Assembly (NCBI GenBank): GCA_964057225.1
Contig: OZ059895.1
Location: forward strand, 3,038,001 to 3,102,000
Direction: 5' to 3'
Length of the DNA stretch: 64,000 nt
Source of the DNA: Auanema rhodensis
Taxonomy: Eukaryota; Nematoda; Chromadorea; Rhabditida; Rhabditidae
The translations under genes were made by a program, and so were the position numbers. The notes beneath the pieces were generated by a model, which saw nothing but the letters and a program-made list of their open reading frames with translations, was not told the origin of the DNA and did not search any database. Of this stretch, positions 62,401-64,000 are shown piece after piece. Every line of letters begins with the position of its first letter. Position 1 is the first letter of the stretch.

Positions 62401-64000
62401 TTCCAATTTTTTTGTATCTTTCTTGTAAAGATAGTAATATATCATATGTTGAACACTATGTTGGAAAGATTTTAATTCAGATTTTCGAACTTTTATTCAG
62501 TTTGTTTTTTAAACTTTGATTAAGAACTTTGATTTTTGTACACCCATAAATTATACGCAGCACAGGTTACCCTTAATTAATGAACTGACCGACTAATCAG
62601 ACATGGATCTTTCCAAGTTCTGTTGCTTGAACGGATGTTTTCCTACGAAGGCTAGTAAAACATGCCCTTCAAAGCATCAGAACATGTGATCACATTCCAA
62701 TATTTTTGTATCTATCTTGTAAAGATAGTAATATATCATATGTTGAACACTATGTTGGAAAGATTTTAATTCAGATTTTCTAACTTTTATTCAGTTTGTT
62801 TTTTAAACTTTGATTAAGAACTTTGATTTTTGTACACCCATAAATTATACGCAGCACAGGTTACCCTTAAATAATGAACTGACCGACTAATCAGACATGG
62901 ATCTTTCCTAGTTCTGTTGCTTGAATGGATGTTTTCCTACGTAGGCTAGTAAAACATGCCCTTCAAAGCATCAGAACATGTGATCACATTCCAATTTTTT
63001 TGAAATCTATCTTGTAAAGATAGTAATAAACTTTGATTTTTGTACACCCATAAATTATACGCAGCACAGGTTACCCTTAAATAATGAACTGACCGACTAA
63101 TCAGACATGGATCTTTCCTAGTTCTGTTGCTTGAATGGATGTTTTCCTACGTAGGCTAGTAAAACATGCCCTTCAAAGCATCAGAACATGTGATCACATT
63201 CCAATTTTTTTGTATCTTTCTTGTAAAGATAGTAATATATCATATGTTGAACACTATGTTGGAAAGATTTTAATTCAGATTTTCGAACTTTTATTCAGTT
63301 TGTTTTTTAAACTTTGATTAAGAACTTTGATTTTTGTACACCCATAAATTATACGCAGCACAGGTTACCCTTAATTAATAAACTGACCGACTAATCAGAC
63401 ATGGATCTTTCCAAGTTCTGTTGCTTGAACGGATGTTTTCCTACGAAGGCTAGTAAAACATGCCCTTCAAAGCATCAGAACATGTGATCACATTCCAATA
63501 TTTTTGTATCTATCTTGTAAAGATAGTAATATATCATATGTTGAACACTATGTTGGAAAGATTTTAATTCAGATTTTCTAACTTTTATTCAGTTTGTTTT
63601 TTAAACTTTGATTAAGAACTTTGATTTTTGTACACCCATAAATTATACGCAGCACAGGTTACCCTTAAATAATGAACTGACCGACTAATCAGACATGGAT
63701 CTTTCCTAGTTCTGTTGCTTGAATGGATGTTTTCCTACGTAGGCTAGTAAAACATGCCCTTCAAAGCATCAGAACATGTGATCACATTCCAATTTTTTTG
63801 AAATCTATCTTGTAAAGATAGTAATAAACTTTGATTTTTGTACACCCATAAATTATACGCAGCACAGGTTACCCTTAAATAATGAACTGACCGACTAATC
63901 AGACATGGATCTTTCCTAGTTCTGTTGCTTGAATGGATGTTTTCCTACGTAGGCTAGTAAAACATGCCCTTCAAAGCATCAGAACATGTGATCACATTCC
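53470..64000. repeat. Tandem duplication of a 5964-bp satellite block
   Basis: About 53470-58035 matches about 59434-64000 with an offset of 5964 bp; the second copy runs off the window. Markers in register include aaagataata (53901 and 59865), gcatagg (about 54035 and 60000), cttgtgaag (about 54487 and 60450), agaacttgtg (55624 and 61588) and cagaatttcg (about 55717 and 61681). Open frames at 55575, 56373 and 57171 recur at 61539, 62337 and 63135. No difference was noticed over the overlap. Confidence 0.88.
55500..59400. repeat. 798-bp trimeric higher-order repeat (full-full-short)
   Basis: Here the array is organised in trimers: a full monomer with cctag/aatgg/cgaac, a full monomer with taattaatg/acgaagg, and a shortened monomer with gaaatct. 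The period is 798 bp (55575, 56373, 57171 mark the same point of successive units). The second and third units also share tctttcttg in the first monomer. Extra shortened monomers and isolated others break the regularity at 57.9-58.4 kb and 59.2-59.4 kb. The pattern returns at 61.5-64.0 kb as part of the 5964-bp duplication. Confidence 0.85.

Larger units (their letters stand above)
38276..64000. repeat. Right block of the same ~295-bp satellite array
   Basis: Continuation of the left array in the same orientation and phase. The first bases after the retrotransposon (aacatgccc...) complete the monomer interrupted at 34506. About 91 monomers are present, counting 13 shortened ones. This block carries variants that I did not see on the left: cgtagc in place of cgcagc (43.9-49.1 kb), taaagaactg in place of taatgaactg (52-61 kb) and gaaatct in short monomers (after 56 kb). 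The array continues past position 64000. Confidence 0.98.

Noticed and set aside
1-64000. CENP-B box in the monomer
   Set aside because: No TTCG....A..CGGG pattern; the occasional ttcgaac belongs to one tail haplotype and lacks the CGGG half.

Overview
This is eukaryotic heterochromatin. Nearly all 64 kb is one tandem satellite DNA with an A+T-rich monomer of about 295 bp, interrupted once by a single LTR retrotransposon. No cellular protein-coding gene, rRNA, tRNA gene or CRISPR array is supported. The array runs off both window edges. The retroelement has LTRs, a primer-binding site matching the 3' end of eukaryotic tRNA-Gln, and a Ty3/mdg4-type gag. The host is therefore a eukaryote; an invertebrate such as a nematode or arthropod is my guess, but the sequence does not settle it.

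Layout. (1) 1-34506: left satellite block, about 120 monomers, of which 11 are a shortened form of about 210 bp. (2) 34507-38275: a 3769-bp LTR retrotransposon on the minus strand. Its two 336-bp LTRs read as identical, and it is flanked by a 4-bp target duplication (aaca). Removing the element and one aaca restores an unbroken monomer, so the satellite is older than the insertion. (3) 38276-64000: right satellite block, about 91 monomers, of which 13 are shortened.

The satellite is organised at several scales. Each monomer carries a conserved core with three inverted-repeat motifs (cctacgtagg, atgtgatcacat, ctatctt-gta-aagatag) and a variable A+T-rich segment with about five recurrent haplotypes. 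Monomers are combined into higher-order repeats. I could identify block duplications at shifts of about 2064, 5134, 1388, 2270, 2564, 3150 and 5964 bp, plus a 798-bp trimer (full-full-short) at the right end. Private variants mark local homogenisation domains.

The retrotransposon, read on the minus strand, is: 5' LTR (37940-38275), tRNA-Gln PBS (37927-37939), a leader of about 1.1 kb without a long ORF, a gag frame (ATG 36807 to stop 34816) broken by one in-frame TAA at 36604-36606, a displaced purine tract, and the 3' LTR (34507-34842). The last gag codons lie inside the 3' LTR. There is no protease, reverse transcriptase, RNase H, integrase or envelope, and no room for them. It is a gag-only, non-autonomous element that must have been reverse-transcribed and integrated by enzymes from elsewhere. 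Its LTR ends (CGTTCC...GGAACG) are not the usual TG...CA.

The many 60-86 codon open frames spread through the array are one chance reading frame of the monomer and are not annotated as genes.
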